A stretch of DNA of 64,000 bases from an uncultured Pelagibacteraceae bacterium (GCA_902592675.1 CACJFJ010000004.1:1-64000), one strand, 5' to 3'. Shown: positions 35,173 through 43,692, counted from the first letter of the stretch. Program-made: numbers and translations. The notes: generated from the sequence alone by a model not told the origin.

Positions 35173-36141
35173 ATGAAAAAACTTTTTATTAAATTAGCCA
35201 GGATGTTCGGCTTTGAAATTATTGATCAAAACAGATTTGTTTCTCCAACGTTAGAAAAAGAATTAAATACTGACCTCTCGAAATTAAATAAAAAATCAAT
35301 TGTTTTGCCTTTGGGTGAAGTAAAAATCTCAAAAAAAGTTAATTCTTTATTGATAATAGTTAGAATGAATACTGAGGTTGAAATTTGGGATCAAAATAAA
35401 AAAAGATTATTTGAACAACCAAAAATAGAATATTCGATAAAATCTATCAATTCTTTAATTAAATCAATTGATTATTGTCGAAAAAAATGCCCAATAGTGA
35501 AAATTAAAACCATTATCATAAATGATAACTCCAAAATAGAAAATTTAAACAAAATCAGAGATTTGACAAAAAATGAAGATATAGAGTTAATTTCGCTTAA
35601 TCATGAAAAATATCGACCTATAATTAAACAACAAAAATCTGAACAAACTTTTTCAAATTTAGCCAGTCTTCTTCAAAGCTTTGAGTATGGCAAAGAAAAT
35701 GCAAAAGATTTAATTTTTTTTATGGAGGATGATTATTTGCACTTTGAAAGTATGCTAGAGGAAATGATTTTAACATATGAGAGAATAGCTTCTCAAATCG
35801 AAAGAGAAATTATTATGTGTCCGTCAGATTATCCATATCTATATATGAATAATGAAAAAACAAATGTTTTGATTGGTAGCAAAAGACATTGGCGAACAAT
35901 AAAGAAAACATTATGTACTTTTTTGATAAGTAAAAATTTATTGAATAAATATTGGAATAATTTAATTAAAACTTGTCAAGATCGAAATGAACCTTTCGAA
36001 AAATACATCAACGAAATTTATTTAAATGAAATTTGTATTTCTCCTATTAAAAGCTTATCGCTTCATTTAACTAATATAAATTCAAGTTATGGTTTATCTC
36101 CATTCGTAGATTACAAGAAATTATGGAACGAAAATAAATAA
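35173..36141 (+). CDS. Glycosyltransferase-like protein of unknown family
   Basis: Soluble protein of 322 residues with features of a GT-A fold: a lysine-rich N-terminus, then SLLIIVRMNTEVEIWD, TIIINDNSKIENLNKIRDL (about 114, the NDNS nucleotide-binding type motif) and LIFFMEDDYLHFESMLEEM (about 176, a DxD-like EDDY). The C-terminal part with YINEIYLNEICISPIKSL is unlike known families by eye. It is alone, between a rhodanese and a strong terminator. Glycosyl transfer is inferred from fold-like motifs only. Confidence 0.65.
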   Translation: MKKLFIKLARMFGFEIIDQNRFVSPTLEKELNTDLSKLNKKSIVLPLGEVKISKKVNSLLIIVRMNTEVEIWDQNKKRLFEQPKIEYSIKSINSLIKSIDYCRKKCPIVKIKTIIINDNSKIENLNKIRDLTKNEDIELISLNHEKYRPIIKQQKSEQTFSNLASLLQSFEYGKENAKDLIFFMEDDYLHFESMLEEMILTYERIASQIEREIIMCPSDYPYLYMNNEKTNVLIGSKRHWRTIKKTLCTFLISKNLLNKYWNNLIKTCQDRNEPFEKYINEIYLNEICISPIKSLSLHLTNINSSYGLSPFVDYKKLWNENK

Positions 36142-36169
36142 AAAGCCCCCTGAGGGAGGGGGCTTTTTT
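36141..36169 (+). terminator. Strong intrinsic terminator after the glycosyltransferase-like gene
   Basis: A GC-rich hairpin with GCCCCC (36145-36150) pairing with GGGGGC (36158-36163) around a 7-nt loop, preceded by AAAA and followed by TTTTTT. It begins at the stop codon of the upstream gene. The A-run before and T-run after would also let it act on the opposite strand as a backstop for amtB transcription. Confidence 0.9.
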
Positions 36170-36198
36170 GTTAACTAACTAAGAGAGAATTTTTATAA

Positions 36199-36248
36199 GG
36201 GGCTCTCCGACGAGTATCATGCGTTTATACAGGAGAGCAAAGAGCCCC
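36199..36248. other. Nested hairpin element between a terminator and amtB
   Basis: GGGGCTC (36199-36205) pairs with GAGCCCC (36242-36248). Inside, CTCTCC (36203-36208) pairs with GGAGAG (36232-36237) and GTAT (36214-36217) with ATAC (36227-36230); the inner stem shares three bases with the outer, so the two compete. On the minus strand it lies 14 bases after the amtB stop and is followed by TTATAAAAATT, so it may be the amtB terminator. It is more elaborate than a simple terminator, and a small structured RNA is another option. Confidence 0.6.
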
Positions 36249-36262
36249 TTTATTGTTAACAA

Positions 36263-37564
36263 TTAGTCACGTATTGCATATGCAATCACACCAGTTTCTG
36301 TGACGTCTGTTCCTTTAGTTTCAGCTTCTTTACTTAGTCTGATACCAATTGTTGCTTTCATAATTGACCATACTATTAACGCAACTACAAAAACAAAAAC
36401 GTTTATAGAAATCACACCAATTAACTGGGTACCAAATGATGTATCTGGATTTGTGATTGGCACTGCCAAAGTTCCCCAAATTCCAGCAAACAAGTGGGCT
36501 GGTATTGCACCTACTACATCATCAATTTTTAATGAAAATAGAAGTTTCGTACCATAAACCACAATTATACCACCTACTGCACCAATTAAAATTGCTGCTA
36601 AAGGTGATGGCATCAATGGCTCAGCTGTTATTGCAACTAATCCACCTATACATCCGTTTAACATTTGCACTACATCAGTTTTTCCAAAATTTAATCTTGT
36701 TACAGTTGCTGCTGCCATTACACCACCAGCTCCAGCTAAGAAAGTATTTAGAAAAATTGTAGATACCGCTATTGCATCATCAGCAGTTCCTATTGCTAGT
36801 TGAGAACCACCATTAAATCCAAACCAACCTAGCCACAAAATAAATACACCAACTGTTACTAGAGGTATCGATGAAGCCGCAAAAGGTTTAATTGGAGCCG
36901 GAGCACCTGATTTTGTAAATCTTCCTAATCTAGGACCAATAATCATTGCACCAGCTAAAGCAGCCGCACCACCAGTTGAGTGGACCAAAGTTGAGCCAGC
37001 AAAGTCAGAGAAACCTGCAGCTGCTAACCAGCCACCACCCCACTGCCAACCCATTACGATTGGATATATAATTCCTGAAAGAATTGCTGCGAATAAGAAA
37101 AACGGCCATAATTTAATTCTTTCAGCCATTGTTCCTGAAACGATAGATACTGTTGTTGCACAAAATACCATTTGGAAATACCAATCTGATCCATCCGCAT
37201 AACCAGTATCAACTGCACTAGAGTCTGACCATGGAATAAAGCTTCCTATATATCCACCTTCTGGTATCCCATAAGCAAGATTGTAACCAAACATCCAGAA
37301 CATAATTCCAGCAATAGATATTAAACCTATATTTTTTGCACAGATAACGGATACACTTTTGGATGTAACCATACCTGACTCTAACATTGCAAATCCACAA
37401 GCCATAAAAAATACCAAGAATCCGCAAATTAAAAATAGCAAGGTGTTAAATATAAAACCTATTTCAGCAGAAACCGTTGTTTCTGCCATACCCGCACTAC
37501 TCATGTTTAATAAAAAAATTAAACTAATAAGTGGTGCACTTATTATTTTCATTAATTTAGTCAT
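36263..37564 (-). CDS. amtB: Ammonium transporter
   Basis: Ammonium channel of 433 residues with a cleavable signal-like N-terminus (about 1-27) and eleven membrane segments. AmtB landmarks are FFMACGFAMLESGMV (about 55), the GSWYFQMVFCATTVSIVSGTMAER-type region (about 128-150), DFAGSTLVHSTGGAAALAG (about 187, first pore His) and a second pore His in IPAHLFAGIWG (about 354). The start has a strong GGGAGGT ribosome binding site just upstream. No glnK is adjacent. Confidence 0.96.
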   Translation of the reverse strand: MTKLMKIISAPLISLIFLLNMSSAGMAETTVSAEIGFIFNTLLFLICGFLVFFMACGFAMLESGMVTSKSVSVICAKNIGLISIAGIMFWMFGYNLAYGIPEGGYIGSFIPWSDSSAVDTGYADGSDWYFQMVFCATTVSIVSGTMAERIKLWPFFLFAAILSGIIYPIVMGWQWGGGWLAAAGFSDFAGSTLVHSTGGAAALAGAMIIGPRLGRFTKSGAPAPIKPFAASSIPLVTVGVFILWLGWFGFNGGSQLAIGTADDAIAVSTIFLNTFLAGAGGVMAAATVTRLNFGKTDVVQMLNGCIGGLVAITAEPLMPSPLAAILIGAVGGIIVVYGTKLLFSLKIDDVVGAIPAHLFAGIWGTLAVPITNPDTSFGTQLIGVISINVFVFVVALIVWSIMKATIGIRLSKEAETKGTDVTETGVIAYAIRD

Positions 37565-37658
37565 AAGACCTCCCTGTTAAGGGGACACTTATATTTTTAT
37601 CATTACCAAAAACTAACGCTGATTAGGAAAATTTGGTATGCAAGATTTGCATATAGAA

Positions 37659-37691
37659 ACAGCCTTAATGTTTTTTTTACATTAAGGCTGT
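37659..37691 (-). terminator. 12-bp inverted repeat after the HU gene
   Basis: Perfect 12-bp arms (37659-37670 and 37680-37691, ACAGCCTTAATG and complement) around a 9-nt A/T loop. On the minus strand it is 17 bases after the HU stop and is followed by TTTCTATAT, a weak T-run. It probably ends the HU transcript, and could also shape the amtB leader, which starts about 95 bases further on. Confidence 0.6.
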
Positions 37692-37708
37692 CTAAGAAAA
37701 TATTATTT

Positions 37709-37984
37709 TTATCTATTGAATACTTCTTTTAAAGCTTTTGCGGGTAAGAATTTCACCTTTTGTGAAGCAGCAATTTGAATTTGCTCACCAGTTCGAGGAT
37801 TCCTTCCAACTCTCGCTTTTCTCTTAGCCACTTTATAAGTCCCAAATCCAGCAATTTTTACTGAGTCATCAGCTTTTAAAGCATCTAAAATAGTGTTGGT
37901 AATAGTGTCAAAAGTTCTTTCAGCATCAGCTTTACTTAGATTTAAAGCTCCTGAAAGCTTGACAACAAGTTGTTTTTTATTCAT
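37709..37984 (-). CDS. HU-family DNA-binding protein
   Basis: Histone-like protein of 91 residues with the full HU fold: MNKKQLVVKLSGALNLSKADAERTFDTI helices, then SVKIAGFGTYKVAKRKARVGRNPRTGEQIQI containing the DNA-binding arm (about 47-77). Bends and compacts DNA as a dimer. Monocistronic between rseP (on the far side of a 153-base gap) and amtB. An IHF subunit is the alternative; the length and arm fit HU. Confidence 0.95.
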   Translation of the reverse strand: MNKKQLVVKLSGALNLSKADAERTFDTITNTILDALKADDSVKIAGFGTYKVAKRKARVGRNPRTGEQIQIAASQKVKFLPAKALKEVFNR

Positions 37985-38137
37985 TTTAGCTCCGGTTTAT
38001 TAGGTTATTTCTATTTTTATCAAAAGAGCTGATAAATCAAGACTTATTTTAGTGTATGATAAAAAGTTATACACAATATATTGTGTGATATTAAAAAAGC
38101 CCTATTTTATTGACTTTTTTAAACTTCTCTAACTTAA

Positions 38138-39250
38138 TTAGTTTAATAACCCAAGATCTTTTAGATCATTAAAAGTTGTGAAAAACATCAAGGATAACAA
38201 TAAAAACAAACCGATTCGAAAAAAACCCTCTTGGGTTTTTTGTGATAACGGTCTACCCAAAACCTTTTCAAAAGCATAAAACATCAAATGACCTCCATCT
38301 AACATCGGTATAGGAAATAAGTTTATTAAACCAAGACTTATCGAAATATAAGCCATCATGCTTATAAAGGCCAAAACCCCAAACTCAGCAACCTGACCAG
38401 AAATTTTAGCAATTCTTATAGGCCCACCTAATTGTGAAGTATCTGCTTTGCCAAAAAACATTGCTCCAATATATTTAAGAGAGGATATACACACATAATA
38501 AACCTCCTGAGTAGCATGATAAATTGCTTGGGTAGGGCCTAACTTGACGTGATTAATTTCATTATTATAAGCCCCTAATTTTATTCCAACTATTCTTTTT
38601 TTTATTTGATTACCCAAATTGTCTTCGCTTAAAACTAAATTGGGTTTAATTTTAAAAACTAAATCATCGTAAGACCTCTTAACTTTAAAATCTATCTCAT
38701 CACCAGTTGACATAGTAATATACTTTGAGACATCCATAATGCTCAAAACCTCGTTTCCATCAATTTCTAAAATAATATCATTTTCTTTTAGTCCTCCAGT
38801 CATAGCAGGGGATCCTTTTTGAACTTCATTTATTACAGCGGGTGTAAAATCCTTACCTACAAAAACATAAATTGAAAAAAAAATTACTAAAGCTAAAAGG
38901 AAATTTGCCAAAGGACCACCAAATACGATTAATGTTCTTTGATATAGTGGTTTTAAAACAAAAAGTTTTTTTCTATCATTTTCGTCATATTTTTGAATTA
39001 ACTTTTCTTGATCTGCCTGAGAAAAAACATTTCTATCTCCAAAAAATTTTACATACCCACCTAATGGTATCCAGCATATTTTCCACCTAGTGCCTGAATT
39101 ATCATTCCATCCAAAAATCTCTTTACCAAAACCAATAGAAAAATCTGTTACACCAACACCGTATTTTTTAGCAAAATAATAATGACCATATTCGTGTATG
39201 AAAACTACAACTATGATTAAAATTATAAATGGTAATATATAGCTCAACAT
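38138..39250 (-). CDS. rseP: Site-2 intramembrane zinc protease
   Basis: Membrane metalloprotease of 370 residues that cuts anti-sigma factors and signal peptide remnants in the membrane. The zinc motif FIHEYGHYYFAKKYG (about 18-32) lies in the first membrane segment; the IPLGGYVKFFGD segment follows, a PDZ domain covers about 135-215 (FVGKDF...KGSPAMTGGLKENDIILEIDGN) and the third metal ligand is in LFPIPMLDGGH (about 317). It overlaps the amidotransferase-like gene by seven bases, so that gene is likely co-expressed. Confidence 0.94.
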   Translation of the reverse strand: MLSYILPFIILIIVVVFIHEYGHYYFAKKYGVGVTDFSIGFGKEIFGWNDNSGTRWKICWIPLGGYVKFFGDRNVFSQADQEKLIQKYDENDRKKLFVLKPLYQRTLIVFGGPLANFLLALVIFFSIYVFVGKDFTPAVINEVQKGSPAMTGGLKENDIILEIDGNEVLSIMDVSKYITMSTGDEIDFKVKRSYDDLVFKIKPNLVLSEDNLGNQIKKRIVGIKLGAYNNEINHVKLGPTQAIYHATQEVYYVCISSLKYIGAMFFGKADTSQLGGPIRIAKISGQVAEFGVLAFISMMAYISISLGLINLFPIPMLDGGHLMFYAFEKVLGRPLSQKTQEGFFRIGLFLLLSLMFFTTFNDLKDLGLLN

Positions 39251-40038
39251 CTTTTAATTATATTTATCCAATTTTTTAATTCAAGCATTCTTTCATCATT
39301 ATTACTTACAGATATTTCCTCTTTGATTAATGATATATGATTTTGAATTTCTTCATCATTATTAAAAACTTTTCTATTTTCAATTAATCTTTTTTTTCGA
39401 AAATTAATTAAACTAATCATTTTTTCATAAGATATTTCGGGATGATACTGTAGGCCCCATATTTTGGCATTGTTAACTTCAAGGTATAAACTTTGAATTT
39501 TATTAATCTTGTTAGATGATAAACACAGACAATTTGGTGGTAATGTTACGACCTCATCAAAATTAAAAGCAGGCGAATTGAATATTTTTTTTTTATTTTG
39601 ATAAATTGCATGATTGAGACCATTTTCATTAATTAGAATTTCTTTCGCAATTCCAATGTGAGAGTTATTTCCTTTTTTTACTTCTCCTCCTGCGGCTGTT
39701 ACAGCTACTTGCATTCCCCAGCATATCGCTAGAATATTTCTTACCTTTTTTTGGCACTCTTTCATAAATTCGATCTGTTTTTTAATTTCTGGTGTATTGT
39801 TATAAATATTGAGACTGCTTCCACCCCAAATCAGACCATCATATTTTTTTAATTTTGTGGCGATAACTTCGACGTTTTTATCAGAAGATGGATTAATTAT
39901 ATCAAAATTCAAATTTTTACTAAAGCAATTCAAACTCTCTTTTAAACTTTCGGTATGAGTTTTGATACCAGCATTGATAAAGTTTTGATTTTCTTTTTTA
40001 GGATTTCCTTCTACAATTAAAATATTTAAATTACTCAT
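39244..40038 (-). CDS. Class I glutamine amidotransferase-like protein
   Basis: Protein of 264 residues with a GATase1 fold: NILIVEGNPKKENQNF start, LIWGGSSLNIYNNTPEI (about 89), nucleophile in LAICWGMQVAVTAAGGEV (Cys about 124) and the His-Glu pair in WGLQYHPEISYEKM (about 206). It could remove glutamine amide nitrogen or a gamma-glutamyl group, like the GMP-synthase-related stand-alone amidotransferases. Linked by short overlaps to an iron-dependent alcohol dehydrogenase upstream and rseP downstream. The partner enzyme is unknown. Confidence 0.85.
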   Translation of the reverse strand: MSNLNILIVEGNPKKENQNFINAGIKTHTESLKESLNCFSKNLNFDIINPSSDKNVEVIATKLKKYDGLIWGGSSLNIYNNTPEIKKQIEFMKECQKKVRNILAICWGMQVAVTAAGGEVKKGNNSHIGIAKEILINENGLNHAIYQNKKKIFNSPAFNFDEVVTLPPNCLCLSSNKINKIQSLYLEVNNAKIWGLQYHPEISYEKMISLINFRKKRLIENRKVFNNDEEIQNHISLIKEEISVSNNDERMLELKNWINIIKRC

Positions 40039-41200
40039 TAAAAAGAACTCCTGAGTAACTATTTTTGTACAATATTTTCATATCCTCTAAAGTCAGTCTT
40101 TTTGGATTTGTAATTGAAGATGGGTCTTCTAATGCCATCTTAGATAAAAGATTTATATCAAAATCCTCATTGTCTATGACAGATGACAAATTATCAGGAA
40201 TTTTTAGCTGCTTTCTCAAATCTAAAATCCAAGTTAAAAAACTCTCAAATGATTTGTCTTTAAATTCCAAATAATCGCAAATTTTAATAATTTTTTTTTC
40301 AATAACATCTCTATTAAAAGTTAAAACATATGGCATAAATATTGCGTTTGATAATCCATGATGAACATTATTTTGAGCATTTATTGGATGACTCAAGGAA
40401 TGAATGGCTCCGAGTCCTTTTTGAAATGCTGTTGAACCCATACTTGCAGCAACGAGCATATTAGTACGAGCTTGCAAATTTGATCCATCGTTAAAAGCTA
40501 TTAACAAAGATCTATATATTAATCTCATTCCCTCAAGAGCTATACCATCTGCCATTGGATGATATCCTGGAGCACAATAAGCCTCGAGGTTATGTGCTAA
40601 AGCATCCATACCTGTTGCAGCAGTAATATTTGGAGGAAGTTTGAGAGTTAATGATGGATCCAAGATTACGATTGATGGTAAAAATTTTGGATGAAAGATA
40701 ATTTTTTTTACACCAGTTTCCTCATTAAGAATAACTGACGCTCTGCCAGTCTCTGAACCGGTGCCTGCAGTGGTTGGTATCGCAATGATTGGTGCAATTT
40801 TTTTTGAATTTGCTTTGGTCCAATTTTCACCCACATCTTCAAAATCCCATATCGGTAAAGTTTGACTTACCATAAAAGCAATGGCTTTACCCACATCAAG
40901 TCCACTCCCGCCACCCAATGCAATTATACCGTCACAATTATTTTTATTAAATATTTCAACTCCTTCATTAACGTTAGTTCCCGTAGGGTTCCCTATAACA
41001 TTTGAAAAAGTTTTAACAAAAATACCGTCGTCTTGTAAAATTTTTAATGCTTTAGAAACTATTTCTGTTTTTACTAAACCTTTATCAGTAACCAATAGCG
41101 GTTTTTGAATCTTTAAATCTTTACATGCTTTAGTTAAATCTTTTATGCGATTTTCTCCAACCCAAATATTTGTAGGATAGTTCCAGTTAGATTTAAGCAT
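40031..41200 (-). CDS. Iron-containing (type III) alcohol dehydrogenase
   Basis: NAD-dependent metal dehydrogenase of 389 residues. The cofactor motif GGGSGLDVGKAIAF (about 96) and AIPTTAGTGSETGRASV (about 139), and the metal His residues in GMDALAHNLEAYC, GAIHSLSHPINAQNNVHHG (about 264-282) are intact. Members oxidise or reduce simple alcohols, 1,2-diols and related compounds. It overlaps the amidotransferase gene by eight bases, suggesting a joint pathway. The physiological substrate is not clear. Confidence 0.92.
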   Translation of the reverse strand: MLKSNWNYPTNIWVGENRIKDLTKACKDLKIQKPLLVTDKGLVKTEIVSKALKILQDDGIFVKTFSNVIGNPTGTNVNEGVEIFNKNNCDGIIALGGGSGLDVGKAIAFMVSQTLPIWDFEDVGENWTKANSKKIAPIIAIPTTAGTGSETGRASVILNEETGVKKIIFHPKFLPSIVILDPSLTLKLPPNITAATGMDALAHNLEAYCAPGYHPMADGIALEGMRLIYRSLLIAFNDGSNLQARTNMLVAASMGSTAFQKGLGAIHSLSHPINAQNNVHHGLSNAIFMPYVLTFNRDVIEKKIIKICDYLEFKDKSFESFLTWILDLRKQLKIPDNLSSVIDNEDFDINLLSKMALEDPSSITNPKRLTLEDMKILYKNSYSGVLFNE

Positions 41201-41214
41201 CTTTTGAATAATAT

Positions 41215-41793
41215 CTATTTTTTCTCAACTTGATATTCAAAATTCTGGGTAGTTTCGTTTATTTGAAGAAGTTTTGCTCCATTTTTGGTATGAAATTTAG
41301 TTGCCATATCTGTCAATGGTGAAAGAGTAACTAATCTGTTTAAATGATTAGATTTTTTAATCTTTTTAAAAACTTCTTTTACAATCAATTTACCCCCACC
41401 TCTTTTTTTTGACCAAACAGTGTACGCAATGGCAATTTTACCAACTTTTTGATCTCGTTGAGCGCTCTGCAAAAAAGCATCATGACTAAACTTATCTAAT
41501 TCAACAACATTTTTTGGAATCTTGTTGGTGTATGCAAAACACATCACAGCATGAATTTCACCACCATATTTCACACCATAAATTTTTCTTCCGTAACTTC
41601 TCCTAAATACATTGTCCAGTTCTGGTCTTACAGGGTCCTCATTAGTGCTGCATTCTTTTAATTCAACCAATTCTGCTCCTTTAATCCAATCAAAAAAATT
41701 ATCAATATTTTTACCTAATATTTGCCTATTTTTTCGAATTCTGGCTTTAATTCTTGGTTTAAATTTCTTTGAGTTTTTAAAAATTTCTTTCAT
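41215..41793 (-). CDS. GNAT/acyltransferase-like protein
   Basis: Protein of 192 residues from the ATG at 41793 (a TTG at 41799 precedes it). The N-terminal 35 residues are basic; the middle has HAVMCFAYTNKIP and AIAYTVWSKKRGGGKLIVKEVFKKIKKS, which resembles a GNAT acyl-CoA binding turn (RGGGKL), followed by PLTDMATKFHTKNGAKLLQ. The pattern suggests an N- or O-acyltransferase. It lies 14 bases before the alcohol dehydrogenase gene on the same strand and probably belongs to that operon. Assignment is tentative. Confidence 0.65.
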   Translation of the reverse strand: MKEIFKNSKKFKPRIKARIRKNRQILGKNIDNFFDWIKGAELVELKECSTNEDPVRPELDNVFRRSYGRKIYGVKYGGEIHAVMCFAYTNKIPKNVVELDKFSHDAFLQSAQRDQKVGKIAIAYTVWSKKRGGGKLIVKEVFKKIKKSNHLNRLVTLSPLTDMATKFHTKNGAKLLQINETTQNFEYQVEKK

Positions 41794-41817
41794 TTTCAAA
41801 TTTTTTATCGATTGAAT

Positions 41818-41982
41818 CTAAAAATATAATAGAGCAAATATAACTCCTAAAATTATTACTAAAATTGTAGCAACAATATAATTAATCTTAATATTAAATT
41901 TTTTATAAATCATTTCATTTATTTTTTCCCAAAAAAGAACTATCAAAAATACAATAATTGCAGGTATGATAAATTTAATCAT
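41818..41982 (-). CDS. Small two-span membrane protein, 54 residues
   Basis: An ATG at 41982 opens a 54-residue frame with two hydrophobic stretches (about 2-17 and 35-53) joined by a charged loop (WEKINEMIYKKFNIKIN), a hairpin-like membrane protein. It sits between the acyltransferase-like gene and the ScfR-type regulator, 3 bases after the regulator stop, on the same strand. No family recognised; support is the hydrophobic pattern and the snug fit. Confidence 0.55.
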   Translation of the reverse strand: MIKFIIPAIIVFLIVLFWEKINEMIYKKFNIKINYIVATILVIILGVIFALLYF

Positions 41983-41985
41983 CGA

Positions 41986-43419
41986 CTATGTGTTTTTGTC
42001 TCCCACGTATACTGAGACGCCCCTTGAGTTAATATCAACATCGAATTTCTTATGTAAGGGAGGGAATGCTCTTTGTGAACAGTCTAATCTATCACACGTT
42101 CTACATGACACACCTATTGGTATTTCTGTAGATTTATCATTAATATTTAAGTTTTCCGAATAAATGAATTCTTTTGCATATTTTGCTTCGCATCCCAATC
42201 CAATAGACAAAATACTTTTTGATTGTCCAAATCTTCCAATACCTTTTTCAACTGTCCTAGCAATACATACATACTTTTCACCATTAGACATTTTACTTAC
42301 AGCAGCTTGAATAATACCAGGCCTTGTCAAAGCTGAATAAACGTTCCAACGAGGACAAGCACCACCATATCTTGGAATTTCTATTCCTGATAATGAAAAT
42401 CTTTTAGATATATTTCCAGCCATATCTACTCTTAAAAAATGAAATGGAATCCCTGGTAATTTTGGATCTTGTAAACATGTTACTCTATGAGCTACCTGTT
42501 CAAAAGATGTGGCAAAAGTATTTTGTAGTAATTCTAAATCATACTTGAGTTTTTTACATTCTGTATGAAAAAGTTTATAAGGCATCAAAATTGCAGCTCC
42601 ACAATAATTTAATAAAGCAATTTTTGTTAATTTTTTTGACTCGTCAGATGGAAAAGTAAATTTAGATAAATATTCCTCAATTTCTTTATCAGCACCTTCT
42701 TGAGCTATTTGTGCAGCTGCATGTAGTTTTTTTGTCTCTAAAGAACTGTAATCACTTAACAATAGTTCTTTTTTATTTTTCCTATAAAGTTTTGAGAAAG
42801 GTTTATTTTCTTCAGGAATAACATCTTTTACTGAAATGTCGTATTCTGATTTTAAATAATCGCAAAGAGCAATATATCTAGTTCTATTATTTTTTTGGAC
42901 TTTTTCAAAAACATCATTTGCAAAATCTTCTAATTTTGGAAAATAGTTTTTATTTTCTTGTAAAAAATCTGAAATAACTTCGCCTGGAAATGAATTTTTT
43001 CTATTATCAACAATTTTTCCAGATATTGTTTCAATTTTGTTGATCATTTCATGATCTTTCTTTTTTAAAATATCCCCTAGTCTTACAATTGCTCTTCCAA
43101 TTTTTGGATTGGTACCTACAAGGTCTTTTACCTCAGGACCTAGAATATCTAAATCTTCAAACAATTTATCATCGAGTATTTCTGATAAAGTGTTTTCTAA
43201 ATTGATATCTGATTTTGAGGTTAATTGAGAAAGTTCAATATTTAATTTTTCACAAATCTTTAGGAGTAAATCTCCATCTATTTTCCTTTTTCCTCCCTCA
43301 ATTAAGTTCAAATAACTCGGAGATATATTTAATTCATCAGCTAATTTATTGGCTTGAAGTCCTAATTGTCTTCTAAAAGCCTTGATTTTTGGTCCTATTT
43401 TAAGATCTAATTGACTCAT
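41986..43419 (-). CDS. XRE-family short-chain fatty acid/glyoxylate regulator (ScfR/RamB type)
   Basis: Transcription factor of 477 residues from the ATG at 43419. It has an N-terminal helix-turn-helix (IKAFRRQLGLQANKLADELNISPSYLNLIEGGKR, about 12-45), a central IrrE-like region (AAQIAQEGADKEIEEYL...), FEQVAHRVTCLQDPKLPGIPFHFLRVDMAGNISKR, and a C-terminal domain with Cys residues (PRYGGACPRWN, GVSCRTCDRLDCSQRAFPP). Relatives RamB and PrpR control isocitrate lyase and propionate genes and bind TTTGCAAA-like repeats. It diverges from the isocitrate lyase region across a cluster of TTTGTAAA-like half-sites, so regulation of aceA and itself is likely. Confidence 0.88.
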   Translation of the reverse strand: MSQLDLKIGPKIKAFRRQLGLQANKLADELNISPSYLNLIEGGKRKIDGDLLLKICEKLNIELSQLTSKSDINLENTLSEILDDKLFEDLDILGPEVKDLVGTNPKIGRAIVRLGDILKKKDHEMINKIETISGKIVDNRKNSFPGEVISDFLQENKNYFPKLEDFANDVFEKVQKNNRTRYIALCDYLKSEYDISVKDVIPEENKPFSKLYRKNKKELLLSDYSSLETKKLHAAAQIAQEGADKEIEEYLSKFTFPSDESKKLTKIALLNYCGAAILMPYKLFHTECKKLKYDLELLQNTFATSFEQVAHRVTCLQDPKLPGIPFHFLRVDMAGNISKRFSLSGIEIPRYGGACPRWNVYSALTRPGIIQAAVSKMSNGEKYVCIARTVEKGIGRFGQSKSILSIGLGCEAKYAKEFIYSENLNINDKSTEIPIGVSCRTCDRLDCSQRAFPPLHKKFDVDINSRGVSVYVGDKNT

Positions 43420-43427
43420 ATTTTCAA

Positions 43428-43530
43428 TTTGTAAATTTTGTAAATTTATATTTACAATTTTTTTCCACAATTTACAACACTTTTTTACTTTTTTGTAGAT
43501 TTTGTAAATCTTGTAAATTATAAAATTTAC
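43428..43530. promoter_or_regulatory. Cluster of TTTGTAAA / TTTACAA half-sites
   Basis: TTTGTAAA or its close forms occur at 43428, 43437, 43492 (TTTGTAGA), 43501 and 43510 (CTTGTAAA), with TTTACA in the reverse sense at 43451, 43471 and 43526. Two pairs are direct repeats nine bases apart. The cluster lies between the regulator and the 53-residue frame upstream of aceA. RamB/PrpR-type regulators bind repeated TTTGC/TAAA-like boxes, so this is probably their operator and covers the regulator's own promoter. Confidence 0.7.
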
Positions 43531-43692
43531 ATGAGTGAAAAATTAAAAAACAAAGAAAATGAGGCTCAAATCATTAAACATGAAGATTTAGCTAAACAAA
43601 ATAGCAGAGGAATCTACATGAGGGATGATCATTGTGATTGGGGCTCAAGTGGGATGAAAGATTTAGTTGAGACGTTAAACGACTCAAACTAA
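43531..43692 (+). CDS. Small hydrophilic protein, 53 residues, between regulator and aceA
   Basis: An ATG at 43531 opens a 53-residue charged frame: a helical N-terminal half (EKLKNKENEAQIIKHEDLAKQ) and a second half GIYMRDDHCDWGSSGMKDLVETL with one Cys and two His or Asp-rich spots. It begins directly after the TTTGTAAA cluster and precedes isocitrate lyase by 60 bases on the same strand, so it is probably in the same regulon. No family recognised. Confidence 0.6.
   Translation: MSEKLKNKENEAQIIKHEDLAKQNSRGIYMRDDHCDWGSSGMKDLVETLNDSN

Noticed and set aside
36300-36762. Plus-strand frames opposite amtB
   Set aside because: AmtB is certain on the other strand; composition here is low-complexity.
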